DNA of 64,000 nt from an uncultured Psychrobacter sp. (GCA_947495055.1 CANLXO010000004.1:1-64000); one strand, 5' to 3'; positions 8,066 through 17,583 are shown, numbered from the stretch's first letter. Notes: generated from the letters alone by a model not told the origin. Numbers and translations: made by a program.

Positions 8066-9829
8066 ATGAATTTGATTGATACAAGTAATAATAGTCTTAA
8101 CGAAGCGGTATTGCCTTTACGTAGCCCTGATGTAGTGATGAACGCTCAAAGGCTTGGGGCGATGCATCAAACGCGCATCAGCTTTGTGCGCACGTTACTA
8201 CGCAAAATCGATAAGGAGCAATGGACGCTCTCAACCCATCTTTGGGATTTGGATGATAGCGGCTATGGGCAAGTGATTTATCGCTTGCAAACGCCCGAGC
8301 ATACTTATCACTTGGTGGTGTTTTGCCAAGAGCTTGCCGATGATGAGCGTAATGATCGGGTTATCGCACAAAAGTGGGATGTCACCTTTGGTCTAGTCTT
8401 TGGCGAGATCGGTCAAGAGCTACTCGATAACCTAAAAGCTAACGTGCCGCTACAAGAAGCCGGACGCAATTCCAACATGGTGATGGTGCTGGCGCGCGCT
8501 AACAAAAGCGTACGCGTCTTTGATCATATCGTCACCTCCTTAGCTAAAGGCGCGCAGCCTGATCTTGATATTTTGGCGCAAGTCGGTTATATCTTGCGTA
8601 CCACGGCGGTCTATGGCAATGGTAAGTTTGGTATCTATGACTTCAAACCACTCGATCACAGCGAGGATTTTAATCAGTCGTTTCGCGCGCAGATGTGCGC
8701 GGTGTATTTGCTGCGTGAATTTAGCCTAGATTGGGTGGATTTTTTGGCGAAGAAAAAAGGCGGCAGCAAAGCGGTCACCTTGCATCCAGAGATTAAGCGC
8801 TATCTAGGTATCGGTAATGCGACAGGTCTGGGTATGGCGCCGTATCTGATTAATCATCCCTGTGTCGTTGATCAATGGCTCACCACGCGTGAAGAGGCGC
8901 TACAATCTGTTTTAGTGTGCACGATTGAGCCTGATAAAGTGGCTTATTTTTCGACTCTGCTAAGCCGCGCCATTCAGCATTTCACTGAGATTGTCACTAT
9001 CGATGCGCAGCAAGTGACGTTGAACAATACTGTCGTCGCAGAGCTCACCCTATTACAGAACAATCTGCTGACAGCAATGAAGGGCTATAAGCGTTGGGGT
9101 GATTTTTTACAAGATTATGATCATCTCAGTTACGAGAGCCAAGAGGTAATAATCTCTTGCTTAATTGAGCTGTATCCTGAGCGCGTGGATAGCTTTCAAG
9201 AAAAGGTGAATGCCGATGAGACGCTATCGCTGCCTAAAGGCAAAACCGTTCAGGACTTAATCTTGGTGCTTGAGACTCACTATCAGTGGGCAATTAAGAT
9301 AGATTTCAGTGCACCTGATAACAGCTACTGGTTTTGGTATCGCTCAGTGGACAAAGAAGAGCCGCGTATGGGCGTACGCGGACAAGAGCCTGGCGATGAT
9401 CGAGAGCTGTTTTTGGATATTGCCCGCCAAACCAACAAGCTATATTTGGCGCTAAAACAGGTCGACCCCAAACAGCTTATCTCGCAGTTTGTCTTAGGTG
9501 CGCCCAAACATCGCGCTATCGCCAGACGCGTCTGGACGATGGGACACAAGCCTATGGGCGACATCCAGATCAACGTGCTCCAAAAAGACACTTTACCTAT
9601 TCATTTACTCCGCTGTAAGCTCTCTATGTTTGGCGCCACCAAGTTTGATCCCAGATCCGATCGCTGGGTACGCGTTACCTTGTTTCAGGGTGCGCCTTTA
9701 TTTGTTGATGTGCATAGTGATGAGTGGTTGTTTCCGCTATTACCTAAGCTTGATGAGTCTGAGACCGACCCTAAACACGACGCAGCGGTATTAACCATAC
9801 CAGCGTCTGATCAGGAGGCGTCGCTATGA
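8066..9829 (+). CDS. Conserved-looking protein of unknown function, 587 residues
   Basis: I do not recognise a family. The protein is soluble (no signal peptide, no membrane segments), rich in charged residues and has no obvious nucleotide-binding loop. Recognisable local features are a basic N-terminal segment (TRISFVRTLLRKIDKEQW), a central GYILRTTAVYGNGKFGIYDF block and a tryptophan-rich part around residues 425-440 (YWFWYRSVDKEEPRMG). Codon use and style match neighbouring genes, so it is a real gene. Its stop overlaps the start of the DUF3726-like gene by 4 bases (ATGA), so the two are translationally coupled and probably act together. It follows the BCCT transporter by 171 bases and is likely part of the same catabolic unit. 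Confidence 0.7.
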   Translation: MNLIDTSNNSLNEAVLPLRSPDVVMNAQRLGAMHQTRISFVRTLLRKIDKEQWTLSTHLWDLDDSGYGQVIYRLQTPEHTYHLVVFCQELADDERNDRVIAQKWDVTFGLVFGEIGQELLDNLKANVPLQEAGRNSNMVMVLARANKSVRVFDHIVTSLAKGAQPDLDILAQVGYILRTTAVYGNGKFGIYDFKPLDHSEDFNQSFRAQMCAVYLLREFSLDWVDFLAKKKGGSKAVTLHPEIKRYLGIGNATGLGMAPYLINHPCVVDQWLTTREEALQSVLVCTIEPDKVAYFSTLLSRAIQHFTEIVTIDAQQVTLNNTVVAELTLLQNNLLTAMKGYKRWGDFLQDYDHLSYESQEVIISCLIELYPERVDSFQEKVNADETLSLPKGKTVQDLILVLETHYQWAIKIDFSAPDNSYWFWYRSVDKEEPRMGVRGQEPGDDRELFLDIARQTNKLYLALKQVDPKQLISQFVLGAPKHRAIARRVWTMGHKPMGDIQINVLQKDTLPIHLLRCKLSMFGATKFDPRSDRWVRVTLFQGAPLFVDVHSDEWLFPLLPKLDESETDPKHDAAVLTIPASDQEASL

Positions 9830-10551
9830 TCGTCTCGCGCAACGAGATCGTCTCTATGGTATACAAGGCGTTTTCAGGCTTACACCGAGAAGTCGGGGAA
9901 GCCGATCTGGTCGCCACTATGGTCGCAGAATTGCAGATGGCAGGACTCGATGGCGTAGGGCAATTTAACAACGCCACGCCCTATATTTTGACTGAACAAG
10001 ATACGCCTATAGAGATTATGCATCAAGATATAGGTGAGGTGAGTTTAAATCTACATGATAGTAGTCTGGCTTGTCATCTGCCTGCGGTGATGGACTATGC
10101 GCTTGAGCTGATGGACAATCGCGATCATTTTAAAGTGACCTTGCACAACTGCCACAATCGCTGGCTGGCCTATAGCGAGCTTGTGAGTTTGGCTGCCAAA
10201 GGCTTAGCTTGCCTTGCAAAATGGGATAACGGTACTGCGCCTAAGCATACGCTATTTACCCTAAATCAAGGTTTTGTTTATCCAGATATCTACTTCTTTG
10301 ATGAGAGGCAAACGCGCCACGATACCAACGATATGGTCATCGAGCTTGCCACGAGTAATTTTGATATCGAGCAGGAGATTGAGCACTTTAGACATAAGAT
10401 ATCGACTGATGAGCTATATGAAACCCATCAGCGTGCATGGAAACAAGGCATCTATGTCGATGATAAGCAGTGGGCGATACTCAAACAGACGGCGGCTGCG
10501 ATACTGGTCGAAAACAGTGAGGCGTCCAGTAAAGGTGCAGGCGGCGTCTAG
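9826..10551 (+). CDS. DUF3726-like protein
   Basis: A 241-residue soluble protein. The N-terminus (MIVSRNEIVSMVYKAFSGL, then GLDGVGQFNN) resembles DUF3726 proteins, which begin with a similar NEIxxLxxKAxxG helix; this is recalled, with moderate certainty. DUF3726 function is unknown. No catalytic motif stands out, although a histidine-rich stretch (TLHNCHNRW, about residue 105) could bind metal. It starts inside the stop of the 587-residue protein (ATGA overlap), so the pair should be made in fixed proportion. It is the last gene of the plus-strand cluster, ending before a strong terminator. Confidence 0.55.
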   Translation: MIVSRNEIVSMVYKAFSGLHREVGEADLVATMVAELQMAGLDGVGQFNNATPYILTEQDTPIEIMHQDIGEVSLNLHDSSLACHLPAVMDYALELMDNRDHFKVTLHNCHNRWLAYSELVSLAAKGLACLAKWDNGTAPKHTLFTLNQGFVYPDIYFFDERQTRHDTNDMVIELATSNFDIEQEIEHFRHKISTDELYETHQRAWKQGIYVDDKQWAILKQTAAAILVENSEASSKGAGGV

Positions 10552-10598
10552 TAGCTAGGGCGCTTGAGCAAAAACACAATTAATTTATAAAATAAAGA

Positions 10599-10632
10599 GA
10601 GCGGTTTGTTATGATAACAAGCCGCTTTTTTG
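10599..10632 (+). terminator. Rho-independent terminator of the RidA-DUF3726 cluster
   Basis: The arms AGCGGTTTGTTA and TAACAAGCCGCT (one G-T pair) are followed by six Ts. It separates the catabolic cluster from ltrA. Confidence 0.85.
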
Positions 10633-10668
10633 TGCGGTTTATCTTAGCCCCTAGTTTGGAGCCTGTAA

Positions 10669-11880
10669 ATGTTTGGTAATGTGACCATCAAAAAAATCTA
10701 TGCCAGAGACCCTAATGAGCCTAACCGGCCCTCAACCACGCTTGAGCTATTGTTTGATTTAGTCTATGTCATAGCCGTGGCAGCAGCGGCAAGTGGTCTA
10801 CATAATCGCTTGAGCGAACATGATTTATCAGGCTTTATTACCTTTATCATTGCCTTTTTTATCTTATGGAACGCGTGGACGAGTTTTACGTGGTTTGCTT
10901 CAGGCTATGATCCTGATGACTGGTTTTATCGCTTGTCGGTGATGTTTCAGATGTTCGGCTCCTTGATGATAGCGGCTAATATTCATCAGTTTTATGAGCA
11001 GGGGCTAACTTGGATTGGAGTGACAGGCTATGCCATTATGCGGCTGGCGAGCTGTAGTCAGTGGTGGCGGGTGTACAAAGATGTGCCTGGGCACAAACAA
11101 GTCGCTGGGCGTAGCATCGTAGGGCTGCTAACTTTGCAAGCGATGTAGATTGGATGGCTGTTTTTGCCGCCGTCTATGCAAATGCCTGCACTGATTATCT
11201 TTATTATCGCGGAGCTCCTCATGCCATTATGGGCGCGAGTTGAGCAGTTTAACAACTGGCATCCTGGGCATATCGCTGAGCGCTATGGCTTACTCACGAT
11301 TATCGTTTTGGGAGAAGGCGTCGTTGGTGTCAGCAACAGTATTCAGTACTTTTTGGTCAACTCAGACTCTGCGGCAAGCTCTATTATGTTTTTAGGCTCA
11401 AGCCTAGTAGCACTAGTGTTCTCTTTGTGGTGGCTATACTTTATCGTACCCTTTGATAGAATATTGAACAAGGAGCGCGAGCGTCATGATCTATTCTTAT
11501 TTGGCTATAGTCACTTTTTTATATTTGCCTCCATAGCCGCACTAGGTAGCGCGCTCAATCTCGTCACTGAAGCCACGGCGAGCGGCACAACGAGCGAGAG
11601 CATGGTATCAGAGCCGTATGCTATGAGCGTATTGATGGTGATGCTGACCTTGTATTTATTGACGCTCACGATTCTCAGAACGCTGATGTGTCGCAAGTCC
11701 AGTCGCAATGCTCAGGCCCTACTGATAGCACTAGTTATCATAGTATTAAGCTACTTTGCAGTCTCGCAAGGCCTGCCGATTACTTTAGGGATTTGGCTAA
11801 GCACTCTTGCGCCCGTCGTGATGATTTGGTTTTTTACTCAAGACAACAAGCATTGGAAAGTAAGTGAGTTTGGAGTATAA
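10669..11880 (+). pseudogene. ltrA: ltrA (low temperature requirement A family), broken by a nonsense codon
   Basis: Two stretches in the same frame (codons 1-159 and 161 onward, 404 codons in all) together make a full-length LtrA-family membrane protein. The family start is intact (STTLELLFDLVYVIAVA, about residues 22-38) and the second part has the conserved HIAERYGLLTIIVLGEG. They are split by one TAG at 11146-11148 (TLQAM*IGWLF). A CAG-to-TAG change would restore glutamine. There is no frameshift and both halves keep good codon structure, so inactivation looks recent; a sequencing error is also possible. The second half could restart at TTG 11164 or an internal ATG. LtrA proteins are multi-pass membrane proteins of uncertain function, first linked to growth in the cold in Listeria. 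Confidence 0.8.
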
Positions 11881-12036
11881 ATTGCGCTTGTTACGGCAAC
11901 ATTTTTAGCGCACTATAGAGCATAACTAGGTGATAAGGCTATGATTTTATTGATAGCTTTTGGCGGGTTAAGTCAGATCTCATCTTAAAGTTGGGACAAA
12001 AAATCTGCAATCTAAATACTCTATATTGGCACTGTT

Positions 12037-13107
12037 ATGACACGCAACTTGTCATCTTACGCATTAAAAGCATCTATTGTGATACTAGTTTTGGTATTAC
12101 ACGGTGCTACGGTATGGGCAATGATGTCTATACAAACGCCTGCGCGCCCTGAGATAACCCCTGTTATTCAACCCATTCAAATAGAGCTCATCACACTCGA
12201 TACGTCTAATAACGCGTTAAGTACAGACACACAACTGGTCACGCCCAAACCTAAAAAAGTAGAAGCAGTAGAGCCTCAATCAACACTAAAGTCAGCTGCA
12301 CCTAAACCACCAGAAGTAAAATCCGTCCAAACGCTTACACAAAAAGAGCCTACCCAAAAAATCTCATCTATTGAACCCACTGTGTCTGAATCCAAAGATA
12401 CAAGGCAAACTGTAGCGTCAGATGTTAAAGACTCTAAACCCAATACAAGCCAAGAGTCATCCGTCATATCTGCTCAAAAACTCTCAACTCATGAGTCCAG
12501 AACCATAACTCGCGCTACAACTCAAACTGATGACTCTGAATTTGATCTCGCTGCGATGATCAGAGCCATTAATGCGCAGTATAAGCGCGAGCAAGCCAAG
12601 CAGCGAAAGTCCTTGGCAAAACAAGCAGATAGAAAGCTTAGACAGCAAGAAGAGTGGCGATTGCAGGCTGAAAACGAAACCATTACTAAAATGCTCGCTT
12701 TAGCTGCTGAGCAAGCTGAAAATCAGCAAGCTGACATAGATACATCAGCATCCAAAAGTGACGAGAACACATCCTTTACAGCAGACTTTGGTAGCTGGCG
12801 TGATGAACGTGAGCCAATCACTAGCATGCCCACGCTTGTATGGCAGAGCGTCGATAGAGACTTGGGCGATGTCTTCATTGTGCTGCTAGAGTTGCAGGTT
12901 GATAAAGAGGGTAGTATCACTGAGGTGCAAATTCTTGAGACATCAGGCAGCCCGATTATCGATGCGATAGCCACTACGCAAGTCAGAAGCGGACAACTCA
13001 ATCCAATACAAAATGGCGGTATCGAAGTTGATGCAGTGGTACCTATGTCTTTAATATACGAGCGACCAACATTCAGAAATAAGCAATTGCAAGTTAGTGG
13101 TGATTAA
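12037..13107 (+). CDS. TonB-like protein
   Basis: A 356-residue protein with TonB architecture: a short cytoplasmic N-terminus, one membrane anchor (about residues 10-30, IVILVLVLHGATVWAMM), a long Pro/Lys/Ser/Thr-rich periplasmic stretch (about 40-165), a charged coiled-coil-like segment rich in Gln, Glu, Lys and Arg (about 175-245), and a C-terminal TonB-type domain (about 265-345; VFIVLLELQVDKEGSITEVQ, then SGSPIIDAIA). TonB proteins carry proton-motive energy to outer-membrane receptors; the C-terminal domain alone is also used in other envelope proteins. No exbB/exbD or receptor gene is adjacent, so it may serve remote receptors or have an envelope role. Confidence 0.75.
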   Translation: MTRNLSSYALKASIVILVLVLHGATVWAMMSIQTPARPEITPVIQPIQIELITLDTSNNALSTDTQLVTPKPKKVEAVEPQSTLKSAAPKPPEVKSVQTLTQKEPTQKISSIEPTVSESKDTRQTVASDVKDSKPNTSQESSVISAQKLSTHESRTITRATTQTDDSEFDLAAMIRAINAQYKREQAKQRKSLAKQADRKLRQQEEWRLQAENETITKMLALAAEQAENQQADIDTSASKSDENTSFTADFGSWRDEREPITSMPTLVWQSVDRDLGDVFIVLLELQVDKEGSITEVQILETSGSPIIDAIATTQVRSGQLNPIQNGGIEVDAVVPMSLIYERPTFRNKQLQVSGD

Positions 13108-13126
13108 ATAGACTACTTATGAGGAT

Positions 13127-13237
13127 AAAGGCCCTGCCTTTGATCTTAAAGTCTATGTCGTATTTCATAAAATAACCCCCAAAAGCTGTGTCCAACTTAT
13201 GGGGATCAGTTCACTTCATTATGAGGGCAGGGCTTTT
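13127..13237. repeat. Imperfect inverted repeat in convergent intergenic region
   Basis: AAAGGCCCTGCCTTT near 13127 is mirrored by GAGGGCAGGGCTTTT near 13223, about 80 bases apart. A second pair (CCCCCAAAAG.. / ..TTATGGGG) lies between them. The gap separates the convergent TonB-like and HupE-like genes, so the fold could end transcription in both directions; it could also be the remnant of a small mobile element. Confidence 0.4.
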
Positions 13238-13244
13238 AAACCTT

Positions 13245-14393
13245 TTAACTAAACGCCCGCTCAAAAAACCACCATAGAGCAATAATGATACTAATCAGCG
13301 ACCCTAAATAAAAAATTGCCCACTTATAAAACTGGGTATGACGCAGCAATAATGCCAGCGGAAAAACAACGGCGATAAATACCAGTTGCCCAAGCTCAAT
13401 ACCAATGTTAAAGCTAAGCAGTGCTAGCACGCGCGCACTAGTCGCTAATGGCAAATCGACGAGGACGTTGGCAAAGCCAAAGCCGTGAATGAGACCAAAA
13501 ATAAAGGCTAAGTATACTGCTCTGACTCGCAGCAAAGGCACCAGGTTATTAAGCGCGGCAAAGGCAATGGACAGCGCAATAATAGATTCGATGATTTGTG
13601 CAGGTATACTAACAACTTGCAAAGCCGCTAGGCTTAGCGTGATTGAATGCGCCAAGGTAAATGAAGTGGCAATCCAAAATACCTCAAGTAACGCCGATTT
13701 TGGTTTTGTCACCGCTACTAGCTGTTTTTGCTTGCGCACGTATACCGCTGGTATCAAGAGCACAAACAAGAACAGCAGATGATCCCAGCCGATGAGCAAA
13801 TGATGTATGCCACTTTTTAAGAAGTTAAAGGCCATAGCCAGCATACTGGTATCTGCCTGCGACCCTAATGAATGCTGTCCTACAGAGAGCACTTGTAGCG
13901 AAGTATCATCACTTGCCTCAGTCAATAGCAAGCGGTGATTGGCATCGATACCTGATAGTATCTGATAATCAAGCATGTCAATAGAAGAGGCGCAGTCAAG
14001 CTTAAAATCTGTATACAGATAGTTAAATCCGCCGCGGGTATTGATCGCTAAAGGCTCAAAAGCAGTGATTTGACAAGGTTGACCACCGCTTTGCAATACC
14101 ACTTGCGAGGCAATCAGCGCCTCTATCAGCGGTGCTTGCGCTTTGACTTCCGCCCAGCTTACATCGCGGTCCTGGTTTGGGTCTATGTCTATAAGTAGCG
14201 CTAAATCTCGAAGCGATAACTCATACTGAGCGGCGTACTGGCTTTCAGAATCGACTGAATTTAGGTTTAGATAAGCAGTACTCGACTCATGCGCCTGCGC
14301 TACAGTCGCCGTTATAGTTAGCAGTATCGCCAGTAAAGATAGCGTCAAATAATGATAAGCATGACGCCATGAGAGTTTTTTATACGTGCTCAT
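13245..14393 (-). CDS. HupE/UreJ-like membrane protein
   Basis: A 382-residue protein with an N-terminal signal or anchor (about residues 15-33), an extracytoplasmic N-terminal domain (to about 175) and a C-terminal block of about six membrane segments. The start of that block (HHLLIGWDHLLFLFVLL, about residues 190-206) is the family hallmark, followed by ATSFTLAHSITLSLA and LIHGFGFANVLVDLP. These histidine-bearing segments are shared with HupE/UreJ, which are thought to carry nickel or other metals; transport is not shown for this subfamily. It overlaps the stop of the TPR gene by 4 bases (ATGA) and is the last gene of the DUF4331 operon. Confidence 0.8.
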   Translation of the reverse strand: MSTYKKLSWRHAYHYLTLSLLAILLTITATVAQAHESSTAYLNLNSVDSESQYAAQYELSLRDLALLIDIDPNQDRDVSWAEVKAQAPLIEALIASQVVLQSGGQPCQITAFEPLAINTRGGFNYLYTDFKLDCASSIDMLDYQILSGIDANHRLLLTEASDDTSLQVLSVGQHSLGSQADTSMLAMAFNFLKSGIHHLLIGWDHLLFLFVLLIPAVYVRKQKQLVAVTKPKSALLEVFWIATSFTLAHSITLSLAALQVVSIPAQIIESIIALSIAFAALNNLVPLLRVRAVYLAFIFGLIHGFGFANVLVDLPLATSARVLALLSFNIGIELGQLVFIAVVFPLALLLRHTQFYKWAIFYLGSLISIIIALWWFFERAFS

Positions 14394-15580
14394 AGAGACT
14401 TATCCTTATTCATCGCCTGCGTGACAGTGCAGTTAAGACACTTATCTATTTTGCCTAAGCGCAGTGCTTGCTCAAGTGCAGGATACTCAAACTGCGTATC
14501 ACTGATAAATTGCTGGAGAATATCGATATCTTGTTGACTACTCGCTTTGATAGCGGCGGTTGCATATAGCACAATATCAGCCGTTTCGCGCTGCTGTTGC
14601 CAGTTGTCCCGCGCAAGTTTAAGCGCGTCGTCCGTTTGCTCAGCGAGCAGAGCATACATCGCTTGCTCGCGAGTATGGGCGTTTTCGCTGCGCAATTGCC
14701 ACACGTCAATACGCTCTTTCATAAGTGCTAGGTTTGTATCCGCTTTGGGGTCTCCCGACTGCATTTGCGCATCGATAAGACGCAGCAGCAGTGCATCTTT
14801 ATCAGTATGATCTTGTAGCAAATCGATTACTTGTTGGTACTCACCGATGCTTAGTAGCCAATCTGCACGCGCCATCAGTGCTGGCACGGTTTGCTCATCC
14901 ATCACCGCAAACACTTGCTTGGCAAGTGCGGTATCTTGGCTACGCAGGGCAGCATCAGCTTGCATCAAATATATCCAGCGAGCCGTTGATGGATCAAGTC
15001 CAGGCGCGACTGCTGCAAGTCCATCTAAGGTCCGCTTAGCTTGACTAAGATCTCCCGTCATACTTTGAATTTGAGCGATACAAGCGGCTTGGTATACACG
15101 TAGCGAGGGATCACTTAATCGGTCACAGTACCCCATAGCCTCATCAAACTGTCCTTGTACAACCAGCAATGAGGAGAGGGTTAATAAGGCATCTGGATAC
15201 GCGGGGTCTTGACTCAGTATTTGACCGAGTATCTCTTTTGCCTCAGCAAACTTGTGATCCGACTGCAATGCTCGTGCTCGCAGCATTAGAGTCTCTATGC
15301 TCTGATCTTCGCTTTGATCCAATTGCGCGCGTGCTTGACCGAGCGCGCGCGGGTCGCCCTCTAAATAAGCGCGTTCTAGTAGCTGCCGAGCATTATCGTT
15401 ATTACCAGTATGAGCAGGAGCTGTCAGATCAGAGGCGCTGCTATAACGAGGAGGCGGGGAGTCTGACGGCAGAGTCTCAAGGATCTGCATATCGTCTGTC
15501 GGTATAAAGGGCGCGGCATACAATATCTGACTACTAAAAAGCAAAATGAGCAAGCCAATCACAGATTTTGTCCATAGCAT
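14390..15580 (-). CDS. Secreted tetratricopeptide-repeat protein
   Basis: A 396-residue exported protein. I start it at the ATG at 15580 because AGGAG lies 7 bases upstream; the reading frame extends 15 bases further to a GTG with no such site. An N-terminal signal peptide (about residues 5-22, SVIGLLILLFSSQILYAA) is followed by helical TPR-like repeats (AEAKEILGQILSQDPAYPDA, then GQFDEAMGYCDRL). The C-terminal end has a CxxC pair (KCLNC). TPRs are protein-docking scaffolds. It is translationally coupled to the HupE-like gene and probably works with it and the DUF4331 protein in the envelope. Confidence 0.75.
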   Translation of the reverse strand: MLWTKSVIGLLILLFSSQILYAAPFIPTDDMQILETLPSDSPPPRYSSASDLTAPAHTGNNDNARQLLERAYLEGDPRALGQARAQLDQSEDQSIETLMLRARALQSDHKFAEAKEILGQILSQDPAYPDALLTLSSLLVVQGQFDEAMGYCDRLSDPSLRVYQAACIAQIQSMTGDLSQAKRTLDGLAAVAPGLDPSTARWIYLMQADAALRSQDTALAKQVFAVMDEQTVPALMARADWLLSIGEYQQVIDLLQDHTDKDALLLRLIDAQMQSGDPKADTNLALMKERIDVWQLRSENAHTREQAMYALLAEQTDDALKLARDNWQQQRETADIVLYATAAIKASSQQDIDILQQFISDTQFEYPALEQALRLGKIDKCLNCTVTQAMNKDKSL

Positions 15581-15607
15581 AAGAGTACTCCTCACAAAAC
15601 GTAAAGA

Positions 15608-15646
15608 AACACCTGATCAGAAGTCCGATCAGGTGTTAGGGTTTTT
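15608..15646. terminator. Intercistronic hairpin between lipoprotein and TPR genes
   Basis: A perfect 11-bp stem (AACACCTGATC / GATCAGGTGTT) with an 8-base loop. On the minus strand, the direction of the operon, only a weak TTTCTTT run follows, so it may act as a partial terminator or mRNA-stability element that lowers TPR/HupE expression relative to the upstream genes. On the plus strand it is followed by six Ts after three bases. Confidence 0.55.
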
Positions 15647-15655
15647 TGCAGAACA

Positions 15656-15937
15656 CTATAAAGAGGCGTTAGGATCTTTGATAGCGATAGGCTCTGCTCG
15701 ATTGGCGTCAGACAACATAATCCTGTCGATGTCTTGCGGCTCATCGGTATTGACATTATTGCTTGCGTCAATCACAGCAGAGGTCTTGTTTACTGCGTCC
15801 TGTGCATTGGCTTGATCTCTGATAAGATCATTATCCACTTGGCTTGGCGGGTCAAAATTGTCGTTATCATTATCACCAAAGCAACCTGTCAGAGCCGCCG
15901 AACCTGTAACCAATACTGCTAAAAGTAAATAGCGCAT
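15656..15937 (-). CDS. Small lipoprotein
   Basis: A 93-residue predicted lipoprotein: a hydrophobic signal peptide ends in the lipobox LTGC (cysteine at about residue 19), followed by an acidic, Asp/Asn-rich tail (FGDNDNDNFDPP) with no recognised domain. AGGAG precedes the start. It lies 27 bases after the DUF4331 gene and is probably co-transcribed with it, so it may be an accessory envelope component of that system. Confidence 0.7.
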   Translation of the reverse strand: MRYLLLAVLVTGSAALTGCFGDNDNDNFDPPSQVDNDLIRDQANAQDAVNKTSAVIDASNNVNTDEPQDIDRIMLSDANRAEPIAIKDPNASL

Positions 15938-15964
15938 CGTATTTCTCCTTGAGTTAGCGTCAGC

Positions 15965-17497
15965 TTATCGGCTGTCTGAATCTGAATCTGAATTTCCGCT
16001 ACCTGCGTTAGGAGTCGTTAGATAAGGAAAGACTGAGTCAAACTCGGTAGCCGTTTTAAGTGCACGATCAGTGAGTAACGCTTTACCCGCTTTTGCATCT
16101 GCAGGTGCACATGGAATAACAGTATTTGGCAAACCTGAATGACACAATGCACCCATAGAGACTCTTAAAGCAATATCGGTGACATCATCACCGGGGCGTC
16201 GACCATTTGGAAATCCAGCAGTATCAACACCAGTACTAGGACGTCCATCACTTTGAACGCTTTGAATAAGACTAAGTAGTCCTAGATCGTTCTGATTATT
16301 AGCGGCTACAGCAGGAATACTAGTATTTAGGCGCAGCATTTCTGATAGCACTTGGTCTGTATTAGCAGGAATAGCAGGTTTGTTGACCGTTGGTACGCCT
16401 GTTAAAAAGGCAGTGACAAGATCCTGACGCGGAAGGTTAGTCGGTGCTGGTGCTGCAAACAAAGTCTCAATGAGTTTTGGAAGCGTAGGGTAGAGGACAT
16501 AAGGTGCAAAGTTGTTAGCGTCATCTTTTGGCTCTGAGGCGTTAAATTTATCTTTGTCTTTTAAACCGATAATCACTTCATTAACTAGCGGCATACCTAA
16601 TCTTGACACTTGTGTCCATGCACCGCCTTTTTTGGCTGTAGTGCTAATACCGGAGCCAGGATTTGGATTGACTAAAGTGGCCTGACGCACACTCGCTGTC
16701 GTCCAAGCACCAATGACAGGGTCAGAACCAGCAGTTAAACAAGATTTGGGTACTTCCATTGCAATAGAGGTGACGTTCTTATCTGCTAATATATTAGTTC
16801 CACCATCACGCGACAGTGTCGGATCAAGATTAATTAGATCGAATACTTTGCCTAAATCAATCGCAAAACCTTCAGCACGCTGACCGACAAACACTTTACC
16901 CTTAGTATTACAGCCTGGAATGGTCAAATCGTTAATAAATCCTCGAGCATAATTAGGATAGTCAGCGAAAGACTTGGTACCGATATAATCAAATGGCTTA
17001 TCAAAAGTACCTAAAGACGTCCGATTGCCACTACGGCGATCGCCTTTCACCATTGTGACTTCATACTTTTCAGTGGTTTGTAGATTTGATTTGTTTGACG
17101 CATCACCAATATTAGACAAAGCAACAGCAACGTCTGGCGTTGATGGATCGTTATCAGTGTCAAGCCCGATGCTGTTCAAATTTTGCGTAAAGTTAAACTG
17201 AAAGGTAATATCTTCGACCGCATCGCCATTGTTGTCGATATGAATCTCATACAGGGCATCGGGATCAAGGGCAAAATAGTTCGGTCCGCCATAGGCATCT
17301 TGTAGCGGTAAATAGTTGGCGATAATCGTGACAAAGTTTGCACGATTATTCTCGTAGCTGTTAAACATATAAAAGTCAGAAGCATCGACTTTAGGAGTCT
17401 TAGTAATAGAAGGGGCTTCGCGGTGACTTGAGGCGACTGCGCTTGCACTCATGCACAGAGTTACCGCTGCTATTAGCGCTTTGGTCGTGTGTTTCAT
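15965..17497 (-). CDS. DUF4331-family exported protein
   Basis: A 510-residue exported protein with a cleavable signal peptide (MKHTTKALIAAVTLCMSASA) followed at once by SSHREAPSIT, the hallmark opening of DUF4331 proteins. The rest is Asp/Asn-rich beta-type sequence with possible calcium-binding patterns (DNNGDAVED) and ends in an Asp/Ser repeat tail (NSDSDSDSR). Function is unknown; the family often sits with a TPR protein and a HupE/UreJ-like membrane protein (recalled), exactly as here. It is the first gene of the four-gene operon, with AAGGA about 8 bases before the start. Confidence 0.85.
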   Translation of the reverse strand: MKHTTKALIAAVTLCMSASAVASSHREAPSITKTPKVDASDFYMFNSYENNRANFVTIIANYLPLQDAYGGPNYFALDPDALYEIHIDNNGDAVEDITFQFNFTQNLNSIGLDTDNDPSTPDVAVALSNIGDASNKSNLQTTEKYEVTMVKGDRRSGNRTSLGTFDKPFDYIGTKSFADYPNYARGFINDLTIPGCNTKGKVFVGQRAEGFAIDLGKVFDLINLDPTLSRDGGTNILADKNVTSIAMEVPKSCLTAGSDPVIGAWTTASVRQATLVNPNPGSGISTTAKKGGAWTQVSRLGMPLVNEVIIGLKDKDKFNASEPKDDANNFAPYVLYPTLPKLIETLFAAPAPTNLPRQDLVTAFLTGVPTVNKPAIPANTDQVLSEMLRLNTSIPAVAANNQNDLGLLSLIQSVQSDGRPSTGVDTAGFPNGRRPGDDVTDIALRVSMGALCHSGLPNTVIPCAPADAKAGKALLTDRALKTATEFDSVFPYLTTPNAGSGNSDSDSDSR

Positions 17498-17583
17498 ACG
17501 TATCCTTGTAAAGAAACTGAAGTGAGGTGGGGTTTAGAACTTTAGTTAAGACATTGAAACTATGATGATTTTAATATATAAGC

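Noticed and set aside
11164-11880. Second half of ltrA as an independent gene
   Set aside because: Same reading frame as the first half with only one stop between them, a TTG start without a ribosome binding site, and family homology continuing across the break.
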